A stretch of DNA of 64,000 bases from Ligula intestinalis (lineage: Eukaryota; Platyhelminthes; Cestoda; Diphyllobothriidea; Diphyllobothriidae). Below are positions 34,061 through 46,149 of the stretch, in pieces (position 1 is the stretch's first letter; every line of letters starts with the position of its first letter). The translations under genes were made by a program, and so were the position numbers. The notes under the pieces were generated by a model, which saw nothing but the letters and a program-made list of their open reading frames with translations, was not told the DNA's origin and ran no database searches. The stretch covers positions 65,991,695-66,055,694 of the forward strand of contig JAYGXS010000003.1 of NCBI GenBank assembly GCA_036362985.1. Direction: 5' to 3'.

Positions 34061-36149
34061 GACCCTGTCATAAATCCTCACACGATTTGACCATGCACAC
34101 CCCCCCCCCCCCCCCCCCTAGGTCCCTCCGGACCACCCGTAACAATCACCACTTTTTGTATCAGCAAGCACTTGATTCAGTTCGCTAGCACCTGCATGCC
34201 TGGTACAACGCCACATGCCAGAGCATACACATAGCATGTAAATGGGAAGTATGTCCTTGGGGTATCCTAGTATATGCAGTGGTGACAAGGTTGCGTTTTA
34301 GGTTGAGTCAGCATTAAGTCTGTTCAGTTCTATCACCCACCGCGCCCAATGCCATCGTCAGCTGGTTGACAGACTTGGACGGTGAACTAATGCACGAGGG
34401 AGAAGAGAACGACACTGGAGGGGGGGGGGGAGTAGAATATATCGCTACAGCAACCCAGCGCACTCCCCCCTGTAATAAATCCGACACGCTAAAATCAAAG
34501 AGGCTGGTAAGGTGACCAACTGACGTCAATACTGCCTGTGTGTGTGCGCGTATGGAGTGATTCACTGGAGGACTGATACAGGCCCAATAAATCTCTCTTA
34601 ACGTGGCTTTTATGGCACCCTCGTTCAGATGGGATCCGAGCCACGCCATCCTCTCCTCGCATTTAACCCAGGTGTTTGTGGGGGGAGACCCAATCATATG
34701 TGGCACGTATATACTGGCGGTTTCGCTTTTTCCGGCACTACATCCGAGTTCGCTTCCGGTCTTCTTGAAAGTGCCTGGTACACAATCTTCTGCACTTTTC
34801 ATGCCCACACACACATGATCTATTTGAGACCTTAACCGTGGGACATGCAGACAAAATTTTAGCCCCAATAAAAACAACTATTGGAGAGGCGTTCGGCAAC
34901 GAAGATAGCGTACTAGTGGGTTGTTCGTTTGTGTGTGCGAGCAGGGAACCTCGTTAAGCATATGTATTCGTTGTCTCGTGGAAACAGTCAAGTAATTTTA
35001 ATAAAACAAACTTATATTCCCTCTGGCCAGAATGTAAGCCGCACAGGGCTTGAATCTCAAAGTTTTTCAACAAACCATTAAAGGTAGGTTTGATAGGCTA
35101 GGTGGCAACTATTGCCTTTGCTACGCCATTCTGCGGTAGGCACTAAGTGGACGCAAAACAAAAGACTGACATTCCGTATCTTTGGCACTCCCTGTGCCGG
35201 GTGTACCGAAAGGCTTCTTTTTTAAATTTGCGTCCAGAACAAAAAACCGTCAAACCACAGGGGTTCTTAAAGCAAAGCTAAAACTGCCTTTACTGTAGCC
35301 CATAGATCAGTCCGGCTTAGAACGAAAAGGTTAATATTTGTCGTGGAATGTAAAATATGGATGTGCACCTACACATCCCTGTCTGGTTCCACGTACATGC
35401 AGCGACCACTTGTCGTGCCGAACCGACTGCAGTCTTTTTCGTCCTGAATAACTCCAATTGCCCAAAATAGTAGGAACTATATTTAGTAATCTGGCGTTTT
35501 TTTTCACTGCTAGTTCGATTCATGCTGCATATTTATTTTGACATTGCCTGCAAACCGTAAAATTCCCCGGATTTTCTGAGAAAGTAACTGCGTTCATCAA
35601 CATGAGAATTGTTCGTTTTATGCGTAGCAGAAAGAAAGACACAAAGCCGCCTCCGAAATCCGTCCCATTAAGAAGAGTATTCAAGCCTGACAGGGTGCCT
35701 GATATCACGACGGGGGATTATTACCTAGGGTCGATGAGTTTGACTAACCTAGTCAGTGCACCAGGGCTGCCAGGCAATCAGCTCTCCTGATAGCGATCAT
35801 AAATTGAATAACGCTGTTTTAACCCAACGTAGCCTGCACAGTACACAGAAACGCGTGCCACCTTTGGGAAAAAAGGTAAGAAACAAAGCTGTGATGCAAT
35901 CTGTAAGTAGCTAAACTTAGCTACCTCCGTCTTCTGGACAGACGTAACTACCTGGTCGATGTTGCAAGCCGTGAGACGATCCCAAATGTTGCAAGGAAAA
36001 TCACCTATACTAAAATGCATATGAATACAATGGTAGCTAGGCGCGCACTGATCGGTTGCAGCACTCTCCCTTTCGTCCCACTATGCTTTGGGGATCTCTC
36101 TCTCACTCGAACTCCGCTAGCAACCGCACAGTGGTAATTATATACGCAG
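34061..36149. other. No recognisable gene; homopolymer runs
   Basis: Holds a 19-base C run (34100-34118) and an 11-base G run (34420-34430). The 187-codon minus-strand frame (34314-34877) has no recognised motif and runs through proline codons made by the G run. I do not call it a gene. Confidence 0.45.
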
Positions 36150-36277
36150 AAACACTGGAATGGACATTTCTGGCTTATAAGACGTCATCAGTCAGCCATA
36201 CCCAATTCCAAGGGTAGTGGCCGCTGAGGCCCCCATCTACCATTGCGCACATCCCCGATCGAAACCCGCAAGGCCAC
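36150..36277 (-). mobile_element. tRNA-derived SINE, minus copy of an inverted pair
   Basis: Read on the minus strand: a box B-like GGGTTTCGATCGGGG, then ATTGGGTATGGCTGACTGAT, ATAAGCCAGAAATG and CATTCCAGTG. It abuts the plus copy head to head, so its box A half is truncated or shared with the neighbour at the junction. Confidence 0.6.
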
Positions 36278-36425
36278 GAGCCCATGGCGTAGTGGTCAGA
36301 GCGTTGGACTTCTAACCAAGAAGATTGCTATTTCGAGCCCCGAGGATCGTTACTCGTAGGGTTGGGAATGGCTGGCTGATGACGGCTAATAAACCAGAAA
36401 TAGTCATTTCAGTCTCTCTTGCATA
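36278..36425 (+). mobile_element. tRNA-derived SINE, plus copy of an inverted pair
   Basis: The tRNA-like head has box A TGGCGTAGTGGTCAGAGCG, a plausible anticodon arm (TTGGACTTCTAACCAA) and box B ATTTCGAGCCC. The body is GGGTTGGGAATGGCTGGCTG, ATGACGGCTAATAA, ACCAGAAATAGTCATTTC. Box A to box B spacing is about right for Pol III. The acceptor stem does not close convincingly, so this is a SINE promoter and not a functional tRNA. Confidence 0.7.
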
Positions 36426-38757
36426 GCCGCATTTTCTGTCGTCCCTCCTCTCCGCAATTAAATTTTGGCCGAATTCGGCCCGTAAGTTGGTGGCCTATTC
36501 ATGACCTCTGCCATCCATGCGGAACTTGTTTGCTTTGGAAGCCAATGAATCGGTGTGCGTCCATTCCTGTTTGACTAAATAGCCGATATGAAGAGACAGG
36601 GAATGACAGATGGTGAGGCGCTTATGAACTTCGGTTCGATGAAGTGCTTATGACTCATCTGCTAGACCCAGTGCGTAAATTATCAGCGCCGTACGCGAAT
36701 GTTTGTATTTGCAGTCTATAACAGCTGGTAGTCTTCCTAATCTGTAAAATAGCCGAACAACGACAACGAACTTCACAAGACTTTCTCAATCCTTCTTTAG
36801 CAGCAAAATGCTGATTCTCCTTTTAGCAACGACTCCGCAAAAGGGTTTTACATTCATGCCAGAGGAGAAAACTTGAGCATACGGTCAGCAAGTAGGTGTT
36901 ACTCTATGCAGCATGAAGAACAGTCGAAGGTTACGATCTTTCCACAGAAGCACTAGGGAGAATAGAGTATGTTGCGTTTCGTCTTCAATAAATACAAGCG
37001 TAAGAGCATTTCAGCTGCAAAATGTGTGGTCAGAAGTGAGGGTTAACCTAAAATTTTGCAGTAAAAAGCATTTTTTTCAAAATACTTAAGGTATTTGGGT
37101 CTAAGGGACGGCCAAGGGGCATACAGTGGACTATCTATTTAATGAATCAACGCCTGAAATTCTGAAATGTGCTTTCGATTCGACTACTTAAGTACGTTTG
37201 CAAGATTGATTGGCGTGCGACCTAATTGCAATATATTTAAGTAAACTCAGGATACCGCCTTTTGAATGAGCTTCATTTGATCACCAGCAAGAACTATATT
37301 GTTATATAAAGGGCTTATTAAGTAGTACGCCCTTTTTCATTGCTTTTTTGCCTCAATAAATTCAAATATATGCTATAGAATAAAATGGATAAAAATATTA
37401 TTTCTTGTTCGCCTTTGGTAGCAGATAACGCCTTTTTAAAATTTATGCTGGAAGTAAGGGTATCGTTCGGTTTTAAAAAAATTCAATTTATAAGCTTTTT
37501 CACGACCATGAAATTCGCATTCGTATCTACCCATTTGTCAATGCTGCTTACAAATTATACAACTTGATCCACATGCATAGCAAAATTTTATGAGAACCAT
37601 ATGACTTCTTCCTCACAAAATAGGGAAAAATTTACTTATCGTAAGACAGAATGTACACAGCGTATATTGTGGACATGTTGAATTCAAGAGTAGCGGTCAG
37701 TAGCATTCAAAAATAATCAAGCACTTTAGAAATCTTTTGAAAACCAAAAGATACCCTTTCTTCAACCGTAATATTTAAAGAAGGTGTAATCTGCCACCAA
37801 ACAAGTACAAGAAAGAATATTGTGCACTTTCTCGATAGGATATATTTGAATTAATTAGGGTTATGAACATCAATGAAAAAGGGCATATAACGTATGTACC
37901 CATTTTTGACAGAATACACTTCTGGCTGGTGGTCAAAAAGAAGCTCGTTCAAAATGCAACATCCTGAGGTGAGTGAAACATCTTGAGATTAAGTCGCAAG
38001 TTAATCACTATTATAACCATACTTAATTTATATGTTCGAATCGAAAACACATTTCAGAATTTCAGCTAACATTTCAGGAAGTAGACAATTTGTTGTAACT
38101 TTAAGAGTCCAGATATTTGTGATCAAGGGATAGAGTTTTGCACTTAAACCCGAAATTTTATTTCCATGTTTGAGAATTTGCAGCAGTCTTTCGGAATTAG
38201 CACACCAAAATCGAAGTTAAAATGATTCGGAACAAGGAAAAGCACACAGGCTTCTTCATAAGCAAGATATGTACAAGCCGATGCACTCTTTCGGAACGGA
38301 TAACAGTAGCTTACGAAGGAGAAAGGAAGGTGTGTCCTCTTCGAAAGTTCACGAGATACGTTTGTTACCCTGGCGATAATAGCCCTTCTGATATACGTAG
38401 GAAGTACTTAGGGTTCGTCACTCACGCATGCAAGCACTCAGAAGTGGTCACAAATTATCAAGTGGAGAAGGCGTCTCTGTGAGGATGCGAGCTCCTTACT
38501 TAATCCTATGCCAACTTATCAGATGAAAAGGGAAAAAGTATAAGGTAAAAGAGCAAACAACTCCTGTTGTAGTAAGCTTGTCTATGTACGTCAAAGGTTG
38601 CCTAATTGAAACCTGACTAGCAGTAAAATTGGCAGTCAACAGAGTAACTTAGAGAGACGTATAGAAAAATGACGGTATACGTTTAGAACTGCGCCGGATA
38701 GAAGCTCAGTTCTGTGAAGCTTTTGATTAATAATGGCGTGGAAACCATCGCAAATCA
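36426..38757. other. No recognisable gene
   Basis: Becomes A+T-rich from about 37000. Small open frames only, without motifs. Confidence 0.45.
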
Positions 38758-38759
38758 TA

Positions 38760-39150
38760 CAGGATGTCCCAAAAATGCATACACATTTTAAATAATTGTA
38801 AACTTGGCGTTTCTTATATTTTAATTATTCCAAAAATGAAAATCCATTTACAAGTATCATTTTATTGTTTGTAACTCTATGTTCTTGCCTTATACAGTGT
38901 TGGCATTGGAAAAGTTATATCCAAAGACTAGTCCATGCTCTTAATGAAGAGGATCTAGGCCGAAGAGTACAGTATTGCGAGTGGTATTTAAAACAAGGTC
39001 GAGGTCAAAATGGACGTCAGTTTGAGAACATGCACTAAAAAGCGATCAAATGATACTTGTAAATATTTGTACATTTTTAGATGTTAAAATTATGATAAAC
39101 ACCAAGTTTACAAATATCAAAAATGTGTATGCATTTTTTTCGACACCCTG
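38760..39150 (+). mobile_element. Tc1/mariner MITE with transposase relic
   Basis: A 391-bp element bounded by TA (38758-38759 and 39151-39152). The termini are CAGGATGTCCCAAAAATGCA and the complement of CAGGGTGTCGAAAAAAATGC. The inverted similarity extends about 110 bases, including ATTTACAAGTATCATTT on both sides. The first bases match those of the DD41D element at 32779. The centre keeps a fragment of transposase coding sequence, listed separately. Confidence 0.85.
38904..39038 (+). pseudogene. Transposase linker relic inside the MITE
   Basis: A 45-codon stretch, ending in TAA, contains [20 protein letters not shown]. This resembles the segment between the helix-turn-helix and catalytic domains of Tc1/mariner-type transposases (a D/E-x-RR-x-x-[FY]C-[EN]W pattern). 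It shows that the MITE arose by internal deletion of a coding transposon. Confidence 0.65.
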
Positions 39151-39152
39151 TA

Positions 39153-40030
39153 TGCACCAATCTTAACGGAAAGAAAAAATTACTCTGCTTGTAGACTAGC
39201 AAAACCCACGACCCATTTATGTTCGAGAAGTGATATTATTAAGTCGACGAAGGCTCTTTTATTTGCCCTATCAACTGTGGGCATTTCGGCCAAGCTTAGA
39301 TCGCAAAGTTTAGGTGCTGGAGGCGACACTAGCGTGCAGTTCGTGGGAAATTGGTGTAGGTATTAATCGGCATACCCTTTTTGGTCAGTGCTATTGGCGG
39401 TTTTTCAGGATTTATTGGCGCAAATAGATCTCACACACGAATGAGTTAGTTTTTTGATTTTGAAGACATGAAAGGGCACGACGCACTCAGTTGGACTGAT
39501 GGCAAAATAAACAAAAAATTTCATCAAACGTCTGTTTACCTAAACCACATGGACAATGTGAAATAAAACTGTTCCAACATTTTTCTGAGACCTTCCAACA
39601 GTAGTCGGCAGACAGGGTAGACTATTTTAATTCGATAGATGCTATTGTTGGTCGTTTAATCGAATAGATACACTTGGTGCAGGAATTCTAGAAACTGTCT
39701 GAAAGACAGCTAAAAAAGGCTTCACTCTATGCATATATGAAATGAGCTTTAATAAACCCTCTCTTAAAAACTGAGGCCTTCACATGTGGTGAAGAAACCT
39801 GTAGACTGTAAGCGAAAACGCCTTCTAAAAATAACGTCCTGAAAGTCTTACACTCTGGTCATTTTAATTGAATCTTCATTCACAAAGCAGGAAAACTATG
39901 GGAACCCCCTGACAGAATAAGATGGATTGACGGGGATCACATAGAGGCAGGATACTAAACCATAAACCCACGAAAGACAGCAACAGCAGTTCTGATTATA
40001 ATTCACATCGCTCACTTTATTGGATCCTTA
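39153..40030. other. No recognisable gene
   Basis: A+T-rich sequence between two MITEs. Nothing supportable. Confidence 0.4.
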
Positions 40031-40032
40031 TA

Positions 40033-40425
40033 CAGTGGTTGCCGGTTAGTAAGCCAACCTTAGGCCCAGACCGAATTGGGCTTAATAAGCGGCGGGCGCA
40101 CTAACCGGAGAGTCCTAGTTCTTGATTATCAAACACAGTATAGGCACTACACATTACATAAGTACTTTATTATATGTAAAGCTTGGTTATGTACAAGAAA
40201 AGAATATTGTTTGTGTGCATTTTACGTAAAAATAAAAAAAAATGATTTGCGACACGTAACAAGTTGCGCACGCAGAGAGAAGAGAATTTCACTCTATCCT
40301 GTTGGAAAACTGGGCTTTGTAGCCGGCGACTGGTCTTATTAGCCGGAGAAGTTAACTATGTAAAATTCTGTCCAAAGTTCACTTGAGCTAAATACGCGGC
40401 TGGGCTTATTAATCGTTGACTACTG
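40033..40425. mobile_element. MITE with TA target site, pogo/Tigger-like termini
   Basis: Termini CAGTGGTTGCCGGTTAGTAA and the complement of CAGTAGTCAACGATTAATAA, flanked by TA (40031-40032 and 40426-40427). Subterminal blocks AATAAGC(G/C)..., GCCGGCGACTGGTCTTATTA and the left-hand GGGCTTAATAAGCGGC form further inverted similarity. CAGT ends with a TA duplication and a TTAATAAG subterminal motif resemble pogo/Tigger-group elements. An 88-codon frame inside has no transposase motif. Class assignment is tentative. Confidence 0.6.
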
Positions 40426-40427
40426 TA

Positions 40428-43400
40428 GTCGGTTTTAAAATGACTGATCTCCAAACAAACTGGAGCTAATCCTTAGTAATCGCCTAACTAGATAGATTTT
40501 CGTTTTGTAAACCTTGTGCTATGACATCGGAATAAATACCACCATATTAAATGTGGTATTGCCCTAAACTTCAGGAAGGGCTTAGGTTCAGTCTAGAGTT
40601 AGGATATGAAAATAAACACCTTCCCTACAAAGCCCCGATGTTACAGGAGATATATAAACCTGTGTTCTCGCAGCCCTTCTAACGCTTCCTACTTCATTAT
40701 GAAAGAAGATCATTTGCGAACTATTCTATAGTTTCTTTGACCAAAACGTTTTATAATCGTTGATGAAAATGCTCTCCAATAGAAAAGTCAGAGTCTTCTA
40801 TTGCCACAGTTAACAAAGATACACAAAAACAACTATTTTGAAACCATCTACATTGGCTTGAATAAGGCATTCGAAATAGAAAATCAACACCTGTACGGTG
40901 ATGCTGTTCGCTGTCAATAATATAGGACATTCAGCATGTACTTTCCGTAAGCTATAGTTTACCTTAAGCACCAATGCAACCCTCAGTCGTTCGGCTTATA
41001 GAAGCCAACAGCAGTAACTATTTCTTGTTGGCTGAGATAATAATTATAGTTCAAACAGAAATCCGGCTTTTGTAAGCACGTGGCTTATCAATTCGATTCC
41101 GTAGAAAGTGCGCACAAATTCAAAATTATCACCAGCAGCGTTGCCATCAACGTGTACTACACCGTCAAGCGGTTAAATGTAAAACAGACCACCAGCTGGG
41201 CTGTTTTGACAGCTGATGAAGCAGCACCACCAAAACATTTCTTCCATGTTGATGATAGATATGCAATATAAATTAACTTATTAGACGACGCTTCAAAATT
41301 TTCATCCAGCTCTTCCTTTTTAACATACTTAAAAACTTTTCACGGTTAGGTTCCCTGTGCCTTGTCTGGCATACCAAGGTTTGGAAATGAATTCAGTTTC
41401 AAAGTCTCGACACTATTTTCAGAATTTTGCAGACGCTGAATGACTTTGAAATCTAGTTCTTTTAATCTTACATATCTTACGAACGTGACAGCCAGCGCTA
41501 ACCAGGAATCTGGCTTGCAATGAAGCGACATACTGCGACCCCACGATCTTCAAATAAGGTATATACGTCGTGTGTAACCACAAGATGGAAAAGCGAAAGA
41601 CATAGGAAAGTTACCAACCCTTAAAAGAAGTTATGCAGCATGGCTGGCACAGAAGATGCGTCATATCTAGAGGATATTCATAAACCTAAGCCCAAAACTT
41701 TACAGCTGCAAAGCGAGTGTAAAAGACAAACAGTTTCTAATTCCTTACACATATTTCGACGGAATGCCGGCTTTGAATTGAACAGACTGACTTCTGTGGC
41801 TTTGTAAAGAGATGCTTTTTTCCGTATTTTGCCGGTAATTTGTACCGAGAGAAATAACTTTAATCATGATGCTTTAACTTTCTCTTTGTATTAAAGATGG
41901 CTTAATTTGTAACTATGTTCCTCTGTCTTTTAACACTGATTAAAAACGCTTAAAGTGGCTAAAATATACGGATAATGAAAATCGAATACGGTCTAACATT
42001 AAAGGGTCAAAGTGAACGTACATTCCACAAAATGGAACCCAGGGTTAAGATTCTTTGAAGAAGCAGCATCTTTTATATTATGAATTTCTAAGAAAAATCA
42101 AAAGAATTTAATGAGACGTTATTGACAATAGCAGGGAAAGGACAATCGCTGCCTTGGATTGTGTCGTCGCCAGTCAATTTTACTTAAACTCAAGACATGG
42201 CGCAGATAATCGTATGTCAAAACAGCATTAAAACGACCATTAAAAAGTATAACGTGATGAATCGGAATACATATAGACATAAAGTGAGTGCCTAAGAACC
42301 GAAGGCTGTCGGCAATACATAAAATTCGTAGTAATGGAAAGTACATTTGCACTCGATTCAACTTTGGGAGTTTGTCAACAGGGTGGACATTTAAAGCGTG
42401 AAAACAAAAATAATAAATTTTTTTGAGGCAGCAGTTATAAACGTTAATAAATGTGCATGCTCATTTTTACTTCGGAAAATCCTAACTGCTTATTGTAGTG
42501 AATTCTGAACATGCTAAATCGATTTATTAATCAGAATAGTATGCATAAAATACTTGTTATTATTTGTAGTGAGCAAGCTAGTGAGCAGTATCATAGATGA
42601 GAACATGCAAAATAAATCAGAATACTTGCCAATGGATTCAATCCTGAACCCATGTGGTGGATTGAGTTGTGTGCGCATCCAACAACTTTTGATTGCGCGT
42701 AGTGTGGCCTCATCGCCCCCGATGAGGATAACAAAGGGTTCAATATGTCCCAAGAAAATGCATCGCCCGATAGCCTTTTGAATAAATGGATTCGATTTGT
42801 TCGTCAAATTAACGTTTTTAAATGATGTGAATATATCATACACGTTAATTTTCTTCGATGCAACAGAAAATTCTTGTTTAAAAGCTATTGCAAGGCATCG
42901 AGTCGAAGATAGAATTCCAAAGTTCCTCGCAGACATATGGATTGAAAATCGCAGGTAACTGCGTAAATACTACCATTTAAACCATATGCATGCCAAATTT
43001 GGTATACGAGAATACCGAAGGACTCTTTGTAATAACTCAGACAGCCGCGGAGTAAGGGGCCTAGTCAAACAATATCAGGTGACTCAAATAAAGGTATGTA
43101 TACTAAAATTGCCTTTTTGACATACCATAATTAGTTTAAACAGGAAATTGAGAATTTTTATATAGGTTCCTCACGAGGTTTACAGACCTTTTTGAAATTA
43201 AAACCGTGGGAAATATAAAAAATCAAAGTCCTCCATCTGGAAAACTGTATAATAAAGCGTTCTCGCCAAGGAATTCGTTTAAAAGTGTACCTAACTACAT
43301 GCGCTAACAACTCAAAACTTCTCAACGAGACTTTTCCAAATGAAGCTTGACAGTCGTATCTCATACCGATGTAGTGTTTGTGCTCTCAGAAAACGAATTC

Positions 43401-44599
43401 CTATGTGCGTAATAACATTGAAAGGACCAGCCATCCCTTGCAATTGCGGCAAGACGGCACACTTAGGTGACACTTAATTACAATCCGGCATGGCTATGAG
43501 ATAAAGTTCAACACAACCATGCCGGTTAGCCAGGGCATCCAAAAAGCTGTGCGCTGTGGTTCCTTCCTTGCCCGGTTTGGTAGCCACGAATATGTGTTAG
43601 ATCGTTGTCTATCGTAGTATATGCATCGTATCACTTCCCATATCCTAATAAGCGTTAACTGCGAAGGTAACCAGTTCATGTCAATTTATAAGCGAATATG
43701 TATTTGCTTGCACTTAATTTCTCGCATGAAAAGAAATGAGACAGAAATTTATGAAAGAAAGTTTTTTGAGTCGATAATTTCGTTACTTTGTTCTTTAGTT
43801 GCCATGTTAAGGCATAGTCAAAAGAGATTTACAGTAGAGGATCAAGCAGACATTGTAAAAGACTCCTGTTCCTTCTCTCTTTGCTGTTTTTGAAGAGAAA
43901 AAACTGCAACTGACTGAATTATTGAAGTTCATGATATCGAAGTGTTGACACAGGTGCACAGTGTGTTCAGTCTTACTTCGGAGTTATGAATCCCATATTC
44001 CACAACAGATAGGCATGTTACGGTGAAATATTTACACCTATCGGCTGGATAATTAACCGATATCGGGCTGCAACTTAGTCCCATTGCCCCCAGAATGAAG
44101 CCTGGCACATAGTACCAAGCCCGCAAACGACATAGGGAAGGAAAAAAGATTCTACCGAGTTCATTTCCGCTCAGGTTAGTTTTGTTGAGGAAAGGATAGG
44201 CAAACATCATTGAGCTTCGCATTGGGGCATAGTGACTGAACTAAACGCATCAATATAATCGAAAAATTCAAACGATTTTCATTCACATTATTGCTTGTAA
44301 AAAAAAGCACCGTCATTTGGTATAAAATAGTAAACATACAAGACTACTCTCTCACCACGAGGGGTATACTTAAATACTTTTAGTGTCACGGATCATAAAC
44401 GATGCCAATGGCACGAGCCATTAGGATGGAGAAAATCAAAAGTGCAGACAGTGAAGAAGAATCCTTGAGAGTACTCGGGAACTGTAAATATATTGAATGT
44501 GATTTGACGGAATGTAAGGATACAAAAACAATCGCTCATGGGACCAACAATTCAGGAGATAGGAGCGTCATGCTGTTGAGGATGCGTAAGCTGGGACAG
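40428..44599. other. No recognisable gene; A+T-rich
   Basis: A possible fifth, weak member of the TTAGGG-cored repeat lies near 40550-40620 (GTGGTATTGCCCTAAACTTC, then GGCTTAGG, GAGTTAGG). The 140-codon minus frame at 42514-42936 and the 90-codon plus frame at 43621-43893 have no motifs I recognise and are not called. Confidence 0.4.
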
Positions 44600-45495
44600 G
44601 GGAGATGAACACAGATATCGTCTGTAAGGTTGTGGAGACTCATTCCACATAGGCAAGCATGTCCGAAGGCCCACTGCGGTTAATGCGTGTGTAGCGGCCT
44701 CTTGCAGCAACTTGGAACCCAAGACTAGCCACTGACGCATGGCACTTTTAGCCTGCCTGCGCGCACTGCCTCATGGGGCTAGGCGCTTACTGTCCTTGAC
44801 CGACACGCACATACGCCTAAGTGTGACCCCCGCTCACGCAAGCAAGCCTTAGCCAATCTCAAGGTCACGCACCAACGCTAGGCTAGGCATCAGGCGCGCA
44901 ATTGGCCGCCATAACAAACCATGTGTCGACGACGCCTGATGCCCGCACCACTCCGGATCCTAACCGACTATGGAACGGTTGCACTAGTCTGCGAGTCAAA
45001 ACTATTTCCATCTTTTCTCCTATCCTTCTGCAGAAAACACTATTACTCACAACCTGGCTTTCCCAAGACTTCTCTCTCCTCACCTAAAGGAACCATCGCC
45101 CTGAAAGATCAAATCTGCTAGGGTTATATCGCATTAGCCGTAACACCTGTCGATGCATGCGTCTGCAACTGACAATCACAGAAACCGCAACGGCTGCTCT
45201 CTCCTGGTGGCGAATAAGACGTATGCACACCTTGCTCGATGCAATCTGTACGGCCAATAACCTTCAAGGCAATCAGACAATGCCTGTTCTCGCTGCCACT
45301 GGCATGCCTGCTGCTAAAACTCCACTTGGACGCGGATGGCTTTCCTATCTAGTCGCAGCTCCTCAAATCAAATATCTTTCCAACTGTTTTCCGTTCTCCT
45401 GTGTACACAATATTCTGCCCCTTCTACACTGGCCTCTACAGACTTCTCCTCTACTAAGTAACCATGGTCTGCAGATCGCAGTTGCCTGGGTTTAA
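44600..45495 (+). repeat. Direct repeat, left copy, flanking the 46-49 kb LINE
   Basis: Bases 45155-45495 match 49560-49905 closely in the same orientation: GGTGGCGAATAAGACGTATG, CGGCCAATAACCTTCAAGGC, GCATGCCTGCTGCTAAAACT, CCACTTGGACGCGG, AGTAACCATGGTCTG. A further block (GGCAAGCATGTCCGAAGGCC at about 44651) matches about 49520, with extra sequence between the blocks in this copy. It has no terminal dinucleotides typical of LTRs that I can identify. Confidence 0.7.
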
Positions 45496-46079
45496 TTCAC
45501 TAAACTCCTGCGCTATTGGTGACCATCTGACGTAATGTTAACACTCAACTTCTAATGTGGCCTGCTGCCCCTTCGCAGTTGGTGCCTTACTGACCTGTCT
45601 TTGTGTAGTTGGTTATTTTCCTGCGTATTTGGCGATTAACTGAACTGTCCCTGCGTATTTGGTGATCGGCATTTGTGACCTACTGCCCATAGCTCATTCA
45701 GCTCAGGCAAGAATACATCCCAATCCACCAGAGATGTCCCTTCACGAGTACTAACACCCAGATCTTCTTCTCAACAGGTGGTACTACTTCCACCGCCAAT
45801 GTTACCCTCCGGGTTCAATTCATACTGACACGGCACACTGATTTGCTGTTTTACCCAACCAGCGGCTTTCTTCAGCTGCCCCTGCATCCTGGCTCACTCC
45901 AGCCACAGCCACGCACGCTATTTAGCAATCCTACCTCGGTATGTATCTCCCTTACTAAACTTAACTATTCTCCCGAAGTCACTTTAAGTCACTTTATTAA
46001 GGGAAGAAGGCTTTCGCCCTTGAGCTCCCTATTCATAACCAAAATCGCATAATAGGTCCACCGTAACAATAGTACATAA
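45496..46079. other. No recognisable gene
   Basis: Pyrimidine-rich sequence with short internal near-repeats (GCGTATTTGGCGATTAACTG and TGCGTATTTGGTGATCGGC near 45630-45670). No coding region. Confidence 0.4.
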
Positions 46080-46149
46080 TACAAATGTACAAATGTAGGC
46101 TTAACATCAGCGATAAGTGTGAGCTAGTTGCAAGGTGCTGCTACTGACA

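Noticed and set aside
34314..34877. 187-codon minus-strand open frame
   Set aside because: No recognisable domain, a proline run produced by the G homopolymer, and no splice or homology support. A frame this long is expected about once by chance in 64 kb.
36278..36350. Possible functional tRNA gene
   Set aside because: Box A and B are present, but the acceptor stem does not pair and the same body sequence follows other copies, so it is a SINE head.
42514..42936. 140-codon minus-strand open frame in A+T-rich sequence
   Set aside because: No family pattern could be recognised, and the residues look random.
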